64,000 nt of DNA from Neglectibacter sp. X58 (GCF_009936035.1 NZ_QWEO01000002.1:1-64000), one strand, 5' to 3'; numbered from the stretch's first letter, positions 16,638 through 27,110 are shown. A program made the numbers and translations. Notes: generated by a model not told the origin, from the letters alone.

Positions 16638-18869
16638 TTACATGCTAAGCTGCTCCCCGCCGGTTTCCTCCCCGTCGGGCAGCGCCCCCAAAGCAGGCAG
16701 CTTTTTCCGGTAGCGGCCGGGGTTCTGCAAATCCCCCTCCGCAAAGGGGGCGCAGGAAAGCACCCGCTGGCCCTTTTTCAGGTTCATGGCCTGGACGCCC
16801 TGGGTGTTCTTGGTGGTCTTGGAAGCAATAAGCCCGGTGTGGAACAAAAGCATCCTGCCGGAAGAGGCGGTCATCAGCACCTCCCTGTCCTCCGGAAGAT
16901 ACAGCGCGCACACCAGCGGGGACTTATCCGAGTAAGCGTTTAAAAGCTTCCTGCGGTTTGTCTTGGTCTGATAGGCGGAAAGCTCCACCTTGGCGGCCTT
17001 GCCGTTTTCAAACACAAACAGCACAAAGCCGCTGTAATCCTTTGTCACCACCATGGCGGCAGTGCGCTCCCCCTCGTCCATCTGGGCCTTTGCCGGAATG
17101 TAATCCCCCAGGACGCTGGCCTTGGTGTCGTCGAAGTCAGAGGCCCGCAGCTTATACACCTGGGCCTTGTCAGAGAAGAACAGCAGCTCCGCGGCGTTGC
17201 TTGACTCCACCTGCCGGGCAATAGCGTCCCCCTCCTTCAGCTTCTGCTCCCCGCTCATGCGCAAAGATTGGGGCGTAATCTTCTTGAAATACCCCTCCTG
17301 GGTGAAAAACAGGTGTACCGGGTAATCGGGTATTTCCTCGGAAATTTCCGCCTCCTCCACCTCGTCTGCGTACAGCAGCATGGTGCGCCGGGGCTTGCCA
17401 TATTTTTTGGCGATTTCCGTCAGTTCCGCGATGATAATGTTCCTCACCTTGGTTTTCGAGCCTAAAATCCCTTCCAGCTCCTGAATGTCCTTTTCAAGCT
17501 GGCTGGTTTCCTCTGTGCGCTTTAAAATATATTCCCGGTTCAGGTGGCGCAGACGGATTTCCGCCACATATTCCGCCTGCATCTGGTCAATGCCAAAGCC
17601 TATCATCAGGTTGGGCACCACCTCGGCCTCCTCCTCCGTCTCCCGCACAATTCGGATGGCCTTGTCAATGTCCAGCAAAATGGCCTGCAATCCCAAAAGC
17701 AGGTGCAGCTTTTCCTTTTTCTTCCGCAGGTCAAAGTGGGTGCGCCTGCGCACGCATTCCACCCGGAAGGCTGTCCATTCCTCCAAAAGGGCGCGCACCC
17801 CCAGCACCCTGGGGGCGCCGGCAATCAACACGTTAAAGTTGCAGGCAAAGCTGTCCTCCAGGGCTGTCATCTTGTAAAGCTTTGCCATCAGCTTGTCCGG
17901 ATCCGTCCCCCTTTTCAGGTCTATGGTAATCTTCAAACCCTCCAGGTCGCTTTCGTCCCGGATGTCCCCAATCTCCTTGAGCTTCCCCTGCTTCACCAAT
18001 TCCACCACCTTCTCCACAATCACCTCAATGGTGGCGGTGGGGGGAATCTGGGTCACGTCAATGCAGTTCTGCCCCTTGTCATAGGCATAGCGGCTGCGCA
18101 CCTTAAAGCTGCCCCGGCCCGTCTCATAGATTTTCTCCATCTGGGCCTTGTCAAACACCAGCAGCCCGCCCCCGGGGAAATCCGGGGCCTGCAGGGTTTC
18201 AAACAAGTCCGCCTGGGGATCCCGCAGCAGGGCAATGGCGGTTTTGCACACCTCCGTAAGGTTAAAGGGGCAGATGTTGCTGGCCATGCCCACAGCAATG
18301 CCTGTGTTGGCGTTCACCAGCACTGTGGGGAACCCCACAGGCAGCAGCACAGGCTCCTGCATGGTGCTGTCATAGTTGTCCACAAAATCCACAGTGTCCC
18401 GGTCAATGTCCTTGAAAAGCTCGCGGCTCACATCGTCCAACCTTGCCTCTGTATACCGGGGGGCGGCCCAGGCCATGTCCCGGGAATAAAACTTGCCAAA
18501 GTTTCCCTTGGAGTCCACAAAGGGGTGCAAAAGCGCTTCATAGCCCCGGGAAAGCCGCACCATGGTGTCGTAAATGGCGGTGTCCCCGTGGGGGTTCAGC
18601 TTCATCACCTCGCCCACAATGGTGGCGCTTTTTTTCCGGCCCGGCCCCAAAAGCCCCATCTTATACATGGTGTATAAAATCTTCCGGTGGGAGGGCTTAA
18701 ACCCGTCAATCTCCGGGATGGCCCGGCTTAAAATCACGCTCATGGCGTAGGGCATAAAGTTTTTCCGCAGGGTTTCCCCCACGTCCTGCTCCACAATCTC
18801 CCCCGCCCCGGCAATATACCCCTTTGCCTTCGGCGCTTTAGGCTGCTTTTTCTCTCTCTTTCCTGCCAT
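16638..18869 (-). CDS. parC: Type IIA DNA topoisomerase subunit A (ParC/GyrA-like)
   Basis: Cuts and rejoins DNA with the ATPase subunit encoded just upstream (minus strand). About 743 residues: winged-helix and tower domain, catalytic Tyr in AAPRYTEARLDD near residue 139, long coiled coil around EETSQLEKDIQELEGILGSK, then a beta-pinwheel-like C-terminal domain. I see no GyrA box (QRRGGKG), which favours a topoisomerase IV role over gyrase. Upstream KHR region reads FKPSHRKILYTMYKMGLL. AAAGGAGGAAG precedes ATG 18869. Whether it replaces or supplements a canonical gyrase elsewhere cannot be told here. Confidence 0.9.
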   Translation of the reverse strand: MAGKREKKQPKAPKAKGYIAGAGEIVEQDVGETLRKNFMPYAMSVILSRAIPEIDGFKPSHRKILYTMYKMGLLGPGRKKSATIVGEVMKLNPHGDTAIYDTMVRLSRGYEALLHPFVDSKGNFGKFYSRDMAWAAPRYTEARLDDVSRELFKDIDRDTVDFVDNYDSTMQEPVLLPVGFPTVLVNANTGIAVGMASNICPFNLTEVCKTAIALLRDPQADLFETLQAPDFPGGGLLVFDKAQMEKIYETGRGSFKVRSRYAYDKGQNCIDVTQIPPTATIEVIVEKVVELVKQGKLKEIGDIRDESDLEGLKITIDLKRGTDPDKLMAKLYKMTALEDSFACNFNVLIAGAPRVLGVRALLEEWTAFRVECVRRRTHFDLRKKKEKLHLLLGLQAILLDIDKAIRIVRETEEEAEVVPNLMIGFGIDQMQAEYVAEIRLRHLNREYILKRTEETSQLEKDIQELEGILGSKTKVRNIIIAELTEIAKKYGKPRRTMLLYADEVEEAEISEEIPDYPVHLFFTQEGYFKKITPQSLRMSGEQKLKEGDAIARQVESSNAAELLFFSDKAQVYKLRASDFDDTKASVLGDYIPAKAQMDEGERTAAMVVTKDYSGFVLFVFENGKAAKVELSAYQTKTNRRKLLNAYSDKSPLVCALYLPEDREVLMTASSGRMLLFHTGLIASKTTKNTQGVQAMNLKKGQRVLSCAPFAEGDLQNPGRYRKKLPALGALPDGEETGGEQLSM

Positions 18870-19099
18870 CTTCTTCCTCCTTTGGGTTGGGCTGCCGCCC
18901 AAACCCGCTTTAAGAAACTTTTTTAAGGAAAGAAGTTCAAAAGATTGCCTTTGGCAACTTTCCTAAAAAATCTTCAAAAACCTTTCTGGGGCTGGCGCCA
19001 TATATTGAACCCCCCAGCGCGCCTCCAGCCCCGCCCGCAAACCGGCGGTTCCTCCGGAACCGCCGCTGCCGCGGCCCAAGGCCGCGCAGGCGTGGGCTT

Positions 19100-19127
19100 C
19101 GTCCCCGCGTTTGCGGGCGGCGCTTCA
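19100..19127 (-). repeat. Dispersed repeat B, GACGCGGGGACG-like remnant
   Basis: On the minus strand the topoisomerase B stop is followed by a GC hairpin and CGCGGGGACG, matching the tail of the repeats after rplI and rnj. Confidence 0.45.
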
Positions 19128-21110
19128 GCTCACATCCAAATCATCCAAATACTCCGCCCCGTGCCGCTCAATATACTCCTTGCGCCCGTCCAAATCATTG
19201 CCCAGCAGCATGTCAAACATCTGGGCCGTATAGGCCGCCTCCCCGGGGTTCACCTTAATCAGCCGCCGGGTTGCGGGGTTCATGGTGGTCAGGCTCATCA
19301 TGTCCGGCTCGTTCTCGCCCAGGCCCTTGCTGCGCTGGATAACCACCTTTTTCCCCTCCAGCTTCTTCAAAAACTGTGCCTTCTCCTGCTCGTCATAGGC
19401 AAAATACGTCTCGTCCTTGGCGGTAATCTCATATAGGGGCGACTCCACAATATACACCTTCCCCGCCTCAATCAGCGCCGGGGTCAGCCTGTAGAGCATG
19501 GTCAGCACCAGGGTGCGGATCTGGAAGCCGTCCACATCCGCGTCCGTGCAGATAATCACCTTGGACCACCGCAGGCTGTCCATGTCGAACACCCCCAGGT
19601 TCTTGTTGGCCTTGGATTTCACCTGCACCCCGCAGCCCAGCACCTTAATCAGGTCTGTAATAATCTCGCTTTTAAAAATCCTGTCATAGTCTGCCTTCAG
19701 GCAGTTGAGGATTTTCCCCCTGATAGGCATAATGGCCTGAAAGTTGGAGTCCCTGGCCTGCTTCACAGAGCCTAAGGCCGAGTCGCCCTCCACAATGAAA
19801 AGCTCCCGCTCATGCACGTCCTTCGAGCGGCAGTCCACAAACTTCGCCACCCGCCCGGTAATGTCCATCTTGCCGGTCAGCTTGCTCTTGATGTTCAGCC
19901 TGGTCTTTTCCGCGTCCTCCCGGCTGCGCTTGTTAATCAGCACCTGGCTGCAAATCTTCTCCGCGTCCAGGGGGTTCTCAATGAAATAAACCTCCAGATT
20001 GTGCCGCAGCATCTCCACCATAGCCTCCTGGATGCCCTTGTTGGTAATGGCCTTCTTGGTCTGGTTCTCATAGGAGGTCTGGGTGGAGAAGGAGGAAATC
20101 ACAATCACCAGGCAGTCCTCCACGTCCTGATAGGTAATCTTCCCCTCGCTTTTGTTATACTTGCCGTTCTGCTTCAAATAAGCGTCAATCTGGTACACAA
20201 AAGCGTTGCGCACCGCCTTGTCCGGCACGCCCCCATGCTCCAGCCAGCTTGAGTTGTGGTAATATTCCGTCACATGCACCTGGTTGGAAAAGGCCGCCGC
20301 CACGTTGATCTTCGTGTTGTACAGGGGCATGTCCTCCCTGTCCCGCACCTTTTTCTCGCTCTGCCAAAGCTGCACCTGGGTCAGGCCGTTGTCTCCCAGC
20401 AGCTCCCGGGCATGATCCAAAATGCCGTTTTCATAGCAGAAATCCGTCTCCTCAAACACCCCAGGGGCCGTCTCATTGCGGAAATGGAAGGTAACCCCGG
20501 CGTTCACAACAGCCTGCCGCTTTAAAATGTCCCTATAATAGTCGGCGGAAATGTTAATGTCCGTAAACACCTGCAGATCCGGCTTCCATCTGATAATGGA
20601 TCCTGTGTCCTTCTTCTTGTAAGGCTCCTTCTGCAGGCCCCCCACATTCTCGCCCTTCTCAAAGTGAAGGGTATAGCGGAAGCCGTCATAGCGGATATCC
20701 GCGTCCATATATTCCGAGGCATACTGGGTGGCGCACAGCCCCAGGCCGTTTAGCCCCAAAGAAAAGTCATAGTTCCCCCCGTCGTCGTTGTTGTTATATT
20801 TTCCCCCGGCATACAGCTCGCAGAACACCAGCTCCCAGTTATATTTCTCTTCTTTTTTGTTATAATCCACCGGGATGCCCCGGCCATGATCCTCAATCTG
20901 CACCCCATAGTCCAGAAACCGGGTAACCGTAATCTCCGAGCCATAGCCCTGCCGGGCCTCGTCAATGGCGTTGGAGAGGATTTCAAACACCGAGTGCTGG
21001 CACCCGTCAATGCCGTCCGAGCCGAAAATCACCGCGGGGCGCAGCCGCACCCGGTCGGCCCCCTTCAGGCTCTGTATGCTGTCGTTGCCATAGGCTGGTT
21101 TTTTCGCCAT
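19125..21110 (-). CDS. parE: Type IIA DNA topoisomerase subunit B (ParE/GyrB-like)
   Basis: ATPase subunit, 661 residues, of the enzyme whose A subunit lies 255 bases downstream. GHKL motifs are visible: EILSNAIDEARQGYG, EDHGRGIPVD and LGLNGLGLCATQYAS. The TOPRIM domain has the catalytic Glu in EGDSALGS, PIRGKILN and the metal pair in TDADVDG. EGDSALGS departs from the usual EGDSAGGS, and flanking residues also differ from classic GyrB and ParE, so this may be a divergent clostridial paralogue. AGGAGG precedes ATG 21110. The length agrees with ParE rather than insert-bearing GyrB proteins. Confidence 0.9.
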   Translation of the reverse strand: MAKKPAYGNDSIQSLKGADRVRLRPAVIFGSDGIDGCQHSVFEILSNAIDEARQGYGSEITVTRFLDYGVQIEDHGRGIPVDYNKKEEKYNWELVFCELYAGGKYNNNDDGGNYDFSLGLNGLGLCATQYASEYMDADIRYDGFRYTLHFEKGENVGGLQKEPYKKKDTGSIIRWKPDLQVFTDINISADYYRDILKRQAVVNAGVTFHFRNETAPGVFEETDFCYENGILDHARELLGDNGLTQVQLWQSEKKVRDREDMPLYNTKINVAAAFSNQVHVTEYYHNSSWLEHGGVPDKAVRNAFVYQIDAYLKQNGKYNKSEGKITYQDVEDCLVIVISSFSTQTSYENQTKKAITNKGIQEAMVEMLRHNLEVYFIENPLDAEKICSQVLINKRSREDAEKTRLNIKSKLTGKMDITGRVAKFVDCRSKDVHERELFIVEGDSALGSVKQARDSNFQAIMPIRGKILNCLKADYDRIFKSEIITDLIKVLGCGVQVKSKANKNLGVFDMDSLRWSKVIICTDADVDGFQIRTLVLTMLYRLTPALIEAGKVYIVESPLYEITAKDETYFAYDEQEKAQFLKKLEGKKVVIQRSKGLGENEPDMMSLTTMNPATRRLIKVNPGEAAYTAQMFDMLLGNDLDGRKEYIERHGAEYLDDLDVS

Positions 21111-21215
21111 GCCAGTAAACCTCCTGTCCCGCAAGAAAAGCCTGCTGCAAAGCCAGAAGCTCTGCAACAGGTCGTTTTCCTACCGCTATTTTCAGGGTGT
21201 TCCGTCCGGGCCGGC

Positions 21216-21270
21216 GGGGCTTCGCCCCACACCCCACAAGCCCTTTTTCAAAAGGGCTTGACCCTAAAAA
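21216..21270 (+). repeat. Dispersed repeat A, copy 3
   Basis: GGGGCTTCGCCCC hairpin, CACCCCACAAG, CCCTTTTTCAAAAGGG hairpin, then TTGACCCTAAA. It lies in the 250-bp spacer between ftsH and the topoisomerase B gene. Confidence 0.65.
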
Positions 21271-21360
21271 AATCTGGAATTTCCAAAGCCCGCCTGTCCT
21301 TCTGCCATAGGCCCAGCAGGCAACCTAAAAGCAGGCAGCACGTTGGGGGTGCAGGGGAAA

Positions 21361-23337
21361 TTATTCCCCCTGCCCAGGTTCGAGGTCTTGCCCTTCCTCC
21401 CCGCCGCCTTCCCCATCAGGGGCAGGCAGGGCCTCAGGCTCTTCCTCCGGCTCCTCCAAGGCAGGCTCGGCAGAGCCGCCGGGCAGCAGGTTTCCGGACA
21501 TAACCTCCAAAAACGCTTCCGCGTCCAGCTTTTCCTGCTCAAACAGCACGCCTGCCAGCCTGTGCAGCTCATCCATATGCTCCTTGAGGATTTCCTCTGT
21601 CTGCTGGTAAGCAGTGGAAATAATCCGCTGGATCTCCCCGTCTATCTCCGAAGCGGTCTGCTCGGAATAATTGCTCACATGGCCCATTTCCTTGCCCAGG
21701 AAGGGGTTAGAGCCGTCCTGGCCATAGGTGATAGGCCCAAGCTTGTCGCTCATGCCATACTTTGTTACCATGGCCCGCACAATCTTGGTGGCCCGCTCAA
21801 TGTCGTTAGACGCCCCGGTGGAAATGTCGTCCAGCACCAGGGCTTCCGCCACCCGGCCGCCCAGAAGGACAATCAGCTCTTCCAACATTTCGTTGCGGCT
21901 CTTATACGATCTGTCCTCTGTAGGCAGGTGCATGGTATAGCCCCCTGCCATGCCTCGGGGGATAATGGAAATCTGGTGTACAGGATCCTGAGTCTTGCAG
22001 TAGTAGGAAGCAATGGCGTGGCCTGCCTCATGATAGGCGGTCAGCTTCTTTTCCTTCTCCGTCATCACCCGGCTCTTTTTCTCTGTGCCCACCACCACCT
22101 TGATGGTGGCCTCCTCAATCTCCTCCATGGTAATGGCCTTGCGGTTCTTCCTGGCGGAAAGGAGGGCCGCTTCATTTAACAGGTTCTCCAAATCAGCCCC
22201 TGTAAAGCCAGCGGTAGACTTGGCAATGGTGGAAAGCACCACGTCCGGGGCCAAAGGCTTGCCCTTGGCGTGTACCCGCAAAATCTCCTCCCGGCCCTTA
22301 ATGTCCGGAGAGCCTACCATCACCTGCCGGTCAAAGCGGCCCGGCCGCATCAGGGCCGGATCCAGGATGTCCGGGCGGTTGGTGGCGGCAATCATAATCA
22401 CGCCTTCGTTGGCGCCGAAGCCGTCCATCTCCACCAGAAGCTGGTTCAAAGTCTGCTCCCGCTCGTCATGACCGCCGCCCAGGCCCGCGCCCCGCTGGCG
22501 ACCTACCGCGTCAATCTCGTCAATGAAGATAATGCAGGGCCGGTTCTTCTTGGCCTTGTCAAACAGATCCCGGACGCGGGAAGCGCCCACGCCCACGAAC
22601 ATCTCCACAAAATCAGAGCCGGAAATGGAGAAGAAGGGAACCCCTGCCTCCCCTGCCACCGCCCGGGCCAGCAGGGTTTTGCCTGTGCCCGGAGGGCCAA
22701 CCAGCAGCACGCCCTTGGGGATCCGCGCCCCCAGGGTGTTATACTTTGCAGGGTTCTTCAAAAACTCCACAATTTCCCTAAGCTCTTCCTTTTCCTCGTC
22801 GGCCCCGGCCACGTCGGCAAAGGTGGTCTTGCGCTTCTCGTCGCTCATCTGCTTGACCTTGGCCTTGCCGAAGTTCATCTGCTTGTCGCCGCCGCCCATG
22901 CCCCCCAGGTGCCGCATCATGAACACCCAGAAGAAAATCAGCGCGCCGAACAAGAGCAGGGTGGGCAGAAGGCTTATCAGCCAGCTTGTTTCCGCCGGGC
23001 GGATAATGTCCTGCACCATCTTCTTGTCCGGGTGGGCCGCGTTATAGGCGGCAATGTCGTCGCTGGCGTCCCGGTAGAACAAATCCACGCTGGGCAAAGC
23101 AAAGCCCACCTTGGTGGGGTTGTTTCCCTCCAGGGTCAAAAGCATCTCCCCAGTACCCAGGTTCAACTGGTACTCCGCCACCTGCCCCCTCTCAAAGAGA
23201 TCCAGAATGTCGGAATACTTGTAGGTTTCCTGCTGGCTCCCGCTGTTTCTGAACAGGAAGAAGATGATAAAGAGTACCACCACCGGAATCCCCGCGTACA
23301 GCAGCATGTTGCGCAGCCTTCTCTTGTTACCGTCCAA
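21361..23337 (-). CDS. ftsH: ATP-dependent zinc metalloprotease FtsH
   Basis: Membrane-bound AAA+ protease that degrades misassembled membrane and some regulatory proteins. Two N-terminal membrane segments (residues 11-29 and about 118-140) flank an outer domain of about 85 residues. AAA motifs are GPPGTGKT (about 214-221) and CIIFIDEID (about 268-276), with the second region of homology ending RPGRFDR; the zinc site HEAGH is near 436. The C terminus is acidic (EEPEEEPE). Translation starts at TTG 23337, with AGGAGG seven bases upstream; an internal ATG at 23307 has a poorer site. The gene ends the tilS-hpt-ftsH cluster. Confidence 0.97.
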   Translation of the reverse strand: MDGNKRRLRNMLLYAGIPVVVLFIIFFLFRNSGSQQETYKYSDILDLFERGQVAEYQLNLGTGEMLLTLEGNNPTKVGFALPSVDLFYRDASDDIAAYNAAHPDKKMVQDIIRPAETSWLISLLPTLLLFGALIFFWVFMMRHLGGMGGGDKQMNFGKAKVKQMSDEKRKTTFADVAGADEEKEELREIVEFLKNPAKYNTLGARIPKGVLLVGPPGTGKTLLARAVAGEAGVPFFSISGSDFVEMFVGVGASRVRDLFDKAKKNRPCIIFIDEIDAVGRQRGAGLGGGHDEREQTLNQLLVEMDGFGANEGVIMIAATNRPDILDPALMRPGRFDRQVMVGSPDIKGREEILRVHAKGKPLAPDVVLSTIAKSTAGFTGADLENLLNEAALLSARKNRKAITMEEIEEATIKVVVGTEKKSRVMTEKEKKLTAYHEAGHAIASYYCKTQDPVHQISIIPRGMAGGYTMHLPTEDRSYKSRNEMLEELIVLLGGRVAEALVLDDISTGASNDIERATKIVRAMVTKYGMSDKLGPITYGQDGSNPFLGKEMGHVSNYSEQTASEIDGEIQRIISTAYQQTEEILKEHMDELHRLAGVLFEQEKLDAEAFLEVMSGNLLPGGSAEPALEEPEEEPEALPAPDGEGGGEEGQDLEPGQGE

Positions 23338-23400
23338 AGCTCGTCCTCCTAAGTTACTAAACTTTCATTGCAAATGTTTCTATATAATATGCCCCCTGCC

Positions 23401-23955
23401 TTATTCGTACACCTGGGGTTTTAAAACCCCCACAAAAGGCAGGTTGCGGTATTTTTCCGCGTAATCCAGCCCGTAGCCCACAATAAAGGCGTCGGGTATC
23501 ACCGAACCCACATAGCTTGCCTGCACGTCCACCTCCCGGCGGTCGGGCTTGTCGAAGAGGGTGCATACCCGGATGCTGTTGGGGTTCCGGCCTTCCAGCA
23601 GTTCCATCAGGTAGTGCAGGGTTTTGCCGCTGTCCAGAATGTCCTCCACCACAACAATATCATACCCCTCCAAGGGCAAGTTCAAATCCATGTTAATTTT
23701 TACCACCCCAGAGGTTTTCACGCCGGAGCCATAGCTGGACACTGCCATAAAGTCAATGCGGGCCGGGATGGAAATCGACCGCATCAAATCCGCCATGAAC
23801 ACCACAGAGCCTTTTAAAACGCTTATCAGCAAAAGGTTTTTGCCCTTATAGTCCCGGCTGATCTCCTGGCCGATGCGCTCCACCATCACGGCGATCTGCC
23901 GCTCGGTAAACAATACGTCCTCAATATCCTCCAGCATTTCCAGTCTTTCCTTCAT
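23401..23955 (-). CDS. hpt: Hypoxanthine phosphoribosyltransferase
   Basis: Purine salvage enzyme that joins PRPP with hypoxanthine or guanine. A 184-residue protein with the PRPP-binding motif VVVEDILDSGKTL and the SVLKGSVVF loop. It lies 21 bases after tilS and 63 bases before ftsH, the classic Firmicutes order. Start ATG 23955 follows a purine-rich GGGGAGAGGG site. No unusual residue is seen. Confidence 0.96.
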   Translation of the reverse strand: MKERLEMLEDIEDVLFTERQIAVMVERIGQEISRDYKGKNLLLISVLKGSVVFMADLMRSISIPARIDFMAVSSYGSGVKTSGVVKINMDLNLPLEGYDIVVVEDILDSGKTLHYLMELLEGRNPNSIRVCTLFDKPDRREVDVQASYVGSVIPDAFIVGYGLDYAEKYRNLPFVGVLKPQVYE

Positions 23956-23976
23956 TTTCCCTCTCCCCTTTTCCCG

Positions 23977-25329
23977 TCACGCCTTAACAGCAACCATCAG
24001 CGCGTCTTTTCCTCTTTCTGCACCAAAGCCCTCCGCCGGGCCTATGCCCTCGCAGAACACGATCTGCCCGGAAAGCTCCAGCAAAAGAACCCTGTCCCTG
24101 GCCCAGGGCGGCACGCCCTTTTCCCGCAGCACCTGCTTCAAGGGCTTGGAAAGCCCCCGGCCCCTGGGGGAAAACCTGTCCCCCGGCTTTCTGGTGCGCA
24201 CGAAAAGCTGCCCGGCCTGGCCTTTAGGGTATATTGTAGCATAGTCCAGCCCGTTTTTGAATAACAAATTTTGAATTTTTCCGCTGTTTTGGCTGTTTTC
24301 GCCGGAAATTTTTGTGAGAACCAGCCCTTTCCCCCCGGGCAGCGGGGTTTTCCCCAGTCCCGCGGGCAGGGAAAAGCCCTCCGTCCCTGCCAAATCCCCC
24401 GCAAAAAAAAGCCCCAGCCCGCTAACAGCCTGCACGCCCCCGGGCAGGGAAAGCCCCCCGGCACAGGCAAGCAGCTTTTCCGCCAGGGCCACATGCTTTT
24501 CCTCCAGGTCATGGCACCCTGCCGCTGTGAGATACTGCCGCAGCGCCCGGCTTCTCAGGCTCTCATGGGCGCAAAGCAAAGCCTCGCAGCACAGCCCAAA
24601 AGGCCTTCTGGCTTCCTCCAAAAGCTTTGCGGCCTCCCCCTCCAGAAAATCCCTGTCCAGGGAAAGCTGCTCCATGGCCCTGCCGCAGGCCTCCAGGAAC
24701 CGGGGGTTCAGCTCCTTCAAAACAGGCACCGCCTGGCGCCGCACCCGGTTGCGGGCATAGTCCAGTGAGAGGTTGCTGCTGTCCGTCACAAAGCTTAGGC
24801 CATGCCTTTCGCAGTACGCCTCCACCTCCCGGCGGCTCACTCCCAAAAGGGGCCGGATAACCTTCCCCCGCCTTTTGGGTATGCCGCACAGCCCGGCGAG
24901 GGAAGTCCCCCGGCACAGGTGCAAAAGCAATGTTTCCGCGTTGTCGTCCGCTGTGTGGGCGGTGCAGATGCAGTCCTGCGCCCCTGGTGCCAGGGAATCA
25001 AAAAAAGCATACCGAACCTGGCGGCCGCATTCCTCCAGCCCCAGGCCCCTTTCCCGGGCAAGCTTCCCCACATCCGCCTGCAAAACCCGGATTTCCACCC
25101 CCATCTCCCGGGCAAAGTCCCGGGCAAAGGCTTCGTCCCCGTCGCTTTCCGCCCCCCGCAGGCCGTGGTTCACATGGGCTAAAAGCAGGCGCTCCCGCCC
25201 CACCCGCCCCAAAAGCCAGTGGGCCAGGGCCGTAGAGTCCGCCCCCCCGGAAAAGCCCGCCACCACCCGGCCCTGTAAGGGCAGCAGGGCCGGGTCGGCC
25301 TGCCGCAAGGATGTTTCCGCCTTATTCAT
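23977..25329 (-). CDS. tilS: tRNA(Ile)-lysidine synthetase
   Basis: Converts C34 of the CAU-anticodon tRNA-Ile to lysidine, needed to read AUA. The 450-residue protein has the PP-loop SGGADSTALAHW near residue 27, the HVNHGLRG motif and C-terminal TilS domains (KPGDRFSPRGRG). The true ATG is 25329: it overlaps the dnaB stop by eight bases. A longer frame to 25527 lies entirely within dnaB and is a shadow. Order dnaB-tilS-hpt-ftsH suggests one operon. Confidence 0.94.
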   Translation of the reverse strand: MNKAETSLRQADPALLPLQGRVVAGFSGGADSTALAHWLLGRVGRERLLLAHVNHGLRGAESDGDEAFARDFAREMGVEIRVLQADVGKLARERGLGLEECGRQVRYAFFDSLAPGAQDCICTAHTADDNAETLLLHLCRGTSLAGLCGIPKRRGKVIRPLLGVSRREVEAYCERHGLSFVTDSSNLSLDYARNRVRRQAVPVLKELNPRFLEACGRAMEQLSLDRDFLEGEAAKLLEEARRPFGLCCEALLCAHESLRSRALRQYLTAAGCHDLEEKHVALAEKLLACAGGLSLPGGVQAVSGLGLFFAGDLAGTEGFSLPAGLGKTPLPGGKGLVLTKISGENSQNSGKIQNLLFKNGLDYATIYPKGQAGQLFVRTRKPGDRFSPRGRGLSKPLKQVLREKGVPPWARDRVLLLELSGQIVFCEGIGPAEGFGAERGKDALMVAVKA

Positions 25330-26701
25330 GCCGGATAACCTCCCGGGCCGTAAAGCGCATAAATTCGCCCTGCCAGTGGGTGAGGATGGTTTTCGTCTCC
25401 CCGTGGCGGTTTTTCGCCACAATAATCTGGCACTCATTCTGGTCCGCGTTCTCGTCCGGCACATCCATGCCGGTCTGGTAATAGTTTTCCCTGTGGAACA
25501 AAAGCACAATGTCCGCGTCCTGTTCAATAGAGCCGGAGTCCCGCAGATCCGACAGCATGGGGGTCTTGTCGGCCCGCTGGGTGTTGGCCCGGGAAAGCTG
25601 CGCCATAGCCACCACCGGGATGTTCAAATCCTTTGCCATCAGCTTTAAGCTTCTGGTAATCTCTGAAATCTCCTGCACCCGGTTGTCAATCCGCTTGGGG
25701 CTGTTCATAAGCTGCAGATAGTCCACAATAATAATGTCCACATCTTTCAGCCGCCGCACCTTGGCTTTCATCTCCGGCACCGTAATACCGGGAGCGTCGT
25801 CAAAATAGAGGTTTGCTTTGCTCAAAATGTCCCCGGCCTCAATGAGCCTGGCCCATTCCTCGTTTGTCAGCTCCCCTGTGCGCAGCTTGCTGCCCTCCAC
25901 CCGGGCCTCTGAGGAAAGCAGCCGGGCCGCAAGCTGTTCCTTGCCCATTTCCAGGGAAAAGAAGGCCACCCGCCGCCCTGCCGCCACAGAGATATGCCGG
26001 GAGATGTTCAGGCCAAAGCTGGTTTTGCCCATGCCGGGCCTTGCCGCCAGAATAATCAGATCCGAGCGGTTCAGCCCGGTAATCACGGTGTCCAGCTCCC
26101 CAATGCCTGTGGGCAGCCCCTTATATTTGTCCTTGTCCGCGGAATTAAGCTGGTCAAGCCTGTCAAAGGTGTCTAAAAGGATTTCCCGCACAGGCTGAAG
26201 CCCGATGGTGCTTTTCCCCTGGCGGATGTCGAAAATACGCTGCTCGGCGGCGTCCAGCAAAATGGAGGACTCCTCCGCCCCTTCGCTGGCGTCGTCCAGA
26301 ATCCGCCTTGCCGCCTGCATCAGGGTGCGCACGTCGAACTTGTCCCGCACAATTTTGGCGTATGCCTCCACGTTGCTGATAGAGGGCACAATCTGCACAA
26401 GCTGCGCCAGATACACCTTCCCCGTATCCTCGTCGAACCCCTCATATTCGTGAAGCTTTTCCAGCACCGTCACAAAGTCCACCGGCTGGCCTAAGGTAAA
26501 CATCTCCAGCACAGTTTCATAAATCTGCCGGTTCGTCTCCCCGTAGAAAAACTCCGCCCTGGGCAGAATCTCCGCCACTGTCGGCAGGCAGGAGGAATCC
26601 AGCAGCACCGCCCCTAAAACGCTCTGCTCCGCCTCCAGGCTAAAGGGCACCCGCAGCCCCGGCTGGGCCTGTGTGTCCAGATATCCCGTCTCAAAATCCA
26701 T
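25322..26701 (-). CDS. dnaB: Replicative DNA helicase DnaB
   Basis: Hexameric 5'-3' helicase at the replication fork (called DnaC in Bacillus). A 459-residue protein: N-terminal primase-interacting domain (SLEAEQSVLGAVLLD), linker, RecA core with Walker A AARPGMGKTSFGLN, Walker B DIIIVDYLQLM and late arginine-rich KNRHGETK. ATG 26701 has GGAGG five bases upstream. The usual neighbour rplI is upstream but separated by a 433-bp repeat-rich spacer, which is larger than in most relatives. Confidence 0.96.
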   Translation of the reverse strand: MDFETGYLDTQAQPGLRVPFSLEAEQSVLGAVLLDSSCLPTVAEILPRAEFFYGETNRQIYETVLEMFTLGQPVDFVTVLEKLHEYEGFDEDTGKVYLAQLVQIVPSISNVEAYAKIVRDKFDVRTLMQAARRILDDASEGAEESSILLDAAEQRIFDIRQGKSTIGLQPVREILLDTFDRLDQLNSADKDKYKGLPTGIGELDTVITGLNRSDLIILAARPGMGKTSFGLNISRHISVAAGRRVAFFSLEMGKEQLAARLLSSEARVEGSKLRTGELTNEEWARLIEAGDILSKANLYFDDAPGITVPEMKAKVRRLKDVDIIIVDYLQLMNSPKRIDNRVQEISEITRSLKLMAKDLNIPVVAMAQLSRANTQRADKTPMLSDLRDSGSIEQDADIVLLFHRENYYQTGMDVPDENADQNECQIIVAKNRHGETKTILTHWQGEFMRFTAREVIRHE

Positions 26702-26719
26702 GCGCCCCTCCAAGGTCGC

Positions 26720-26778
26720 GGGGCTTTGCCCCACACCCTACAACCCCTTTTAAAAAAGGGGTTGACCCTAAAACTAAT
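26720..26778 (+). repeat. Dispersed repeat A, copy 4
   Basis: GGGGCTTTGCCCC hairpin, CACCCTACA, then ACCCCTTTT/AAAAGGGGT hairpin and TGACCCTAAAACTAA. It closely matches copy 3. Confidence 0.7.
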
Positions 26779-26976
26779 TTCACTATCTTCATTTATTTCC
26801 CTGTCCTTTGGGTACAGCCAATTCCCATCAGGAACATCCATCCCAAAACCGCCGTACCATGCACAGCGGGAACCGCAGCCATTTCCGCCCGGTTCCCACC
26901 CTGTAAATCTTTTTCTACACGCCGTCTCCGGAATCACCCAGGGTGCGCGACGGCCCGCCTGAAAAACTCTCCTCTC

Positions 26977-27013
26977 ACGTTCCCCGCATCTCAGGTCAAG
27001 CGTCACGCTTGCC
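26977..27013 (-). repeat. Dispersed repeat B, isolated copy
   Basis: On the minus strand GGCAAGCGTGACGCTTG then ACCTGAGATGCGGGGAACG. It matches the repeats at the rplI and rnj ends but no gene ends here. Confidence 0.55.
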
Positions 27014-27110
27014 GGGAGCAACCCAAAGCACGCGGCATCCCATTAAGCGCGGTACAACGTAACGCAGCGAACTCATTCCGCAAACCAGCGCGCAGCGTAT
27101 GCGTCGCGCG

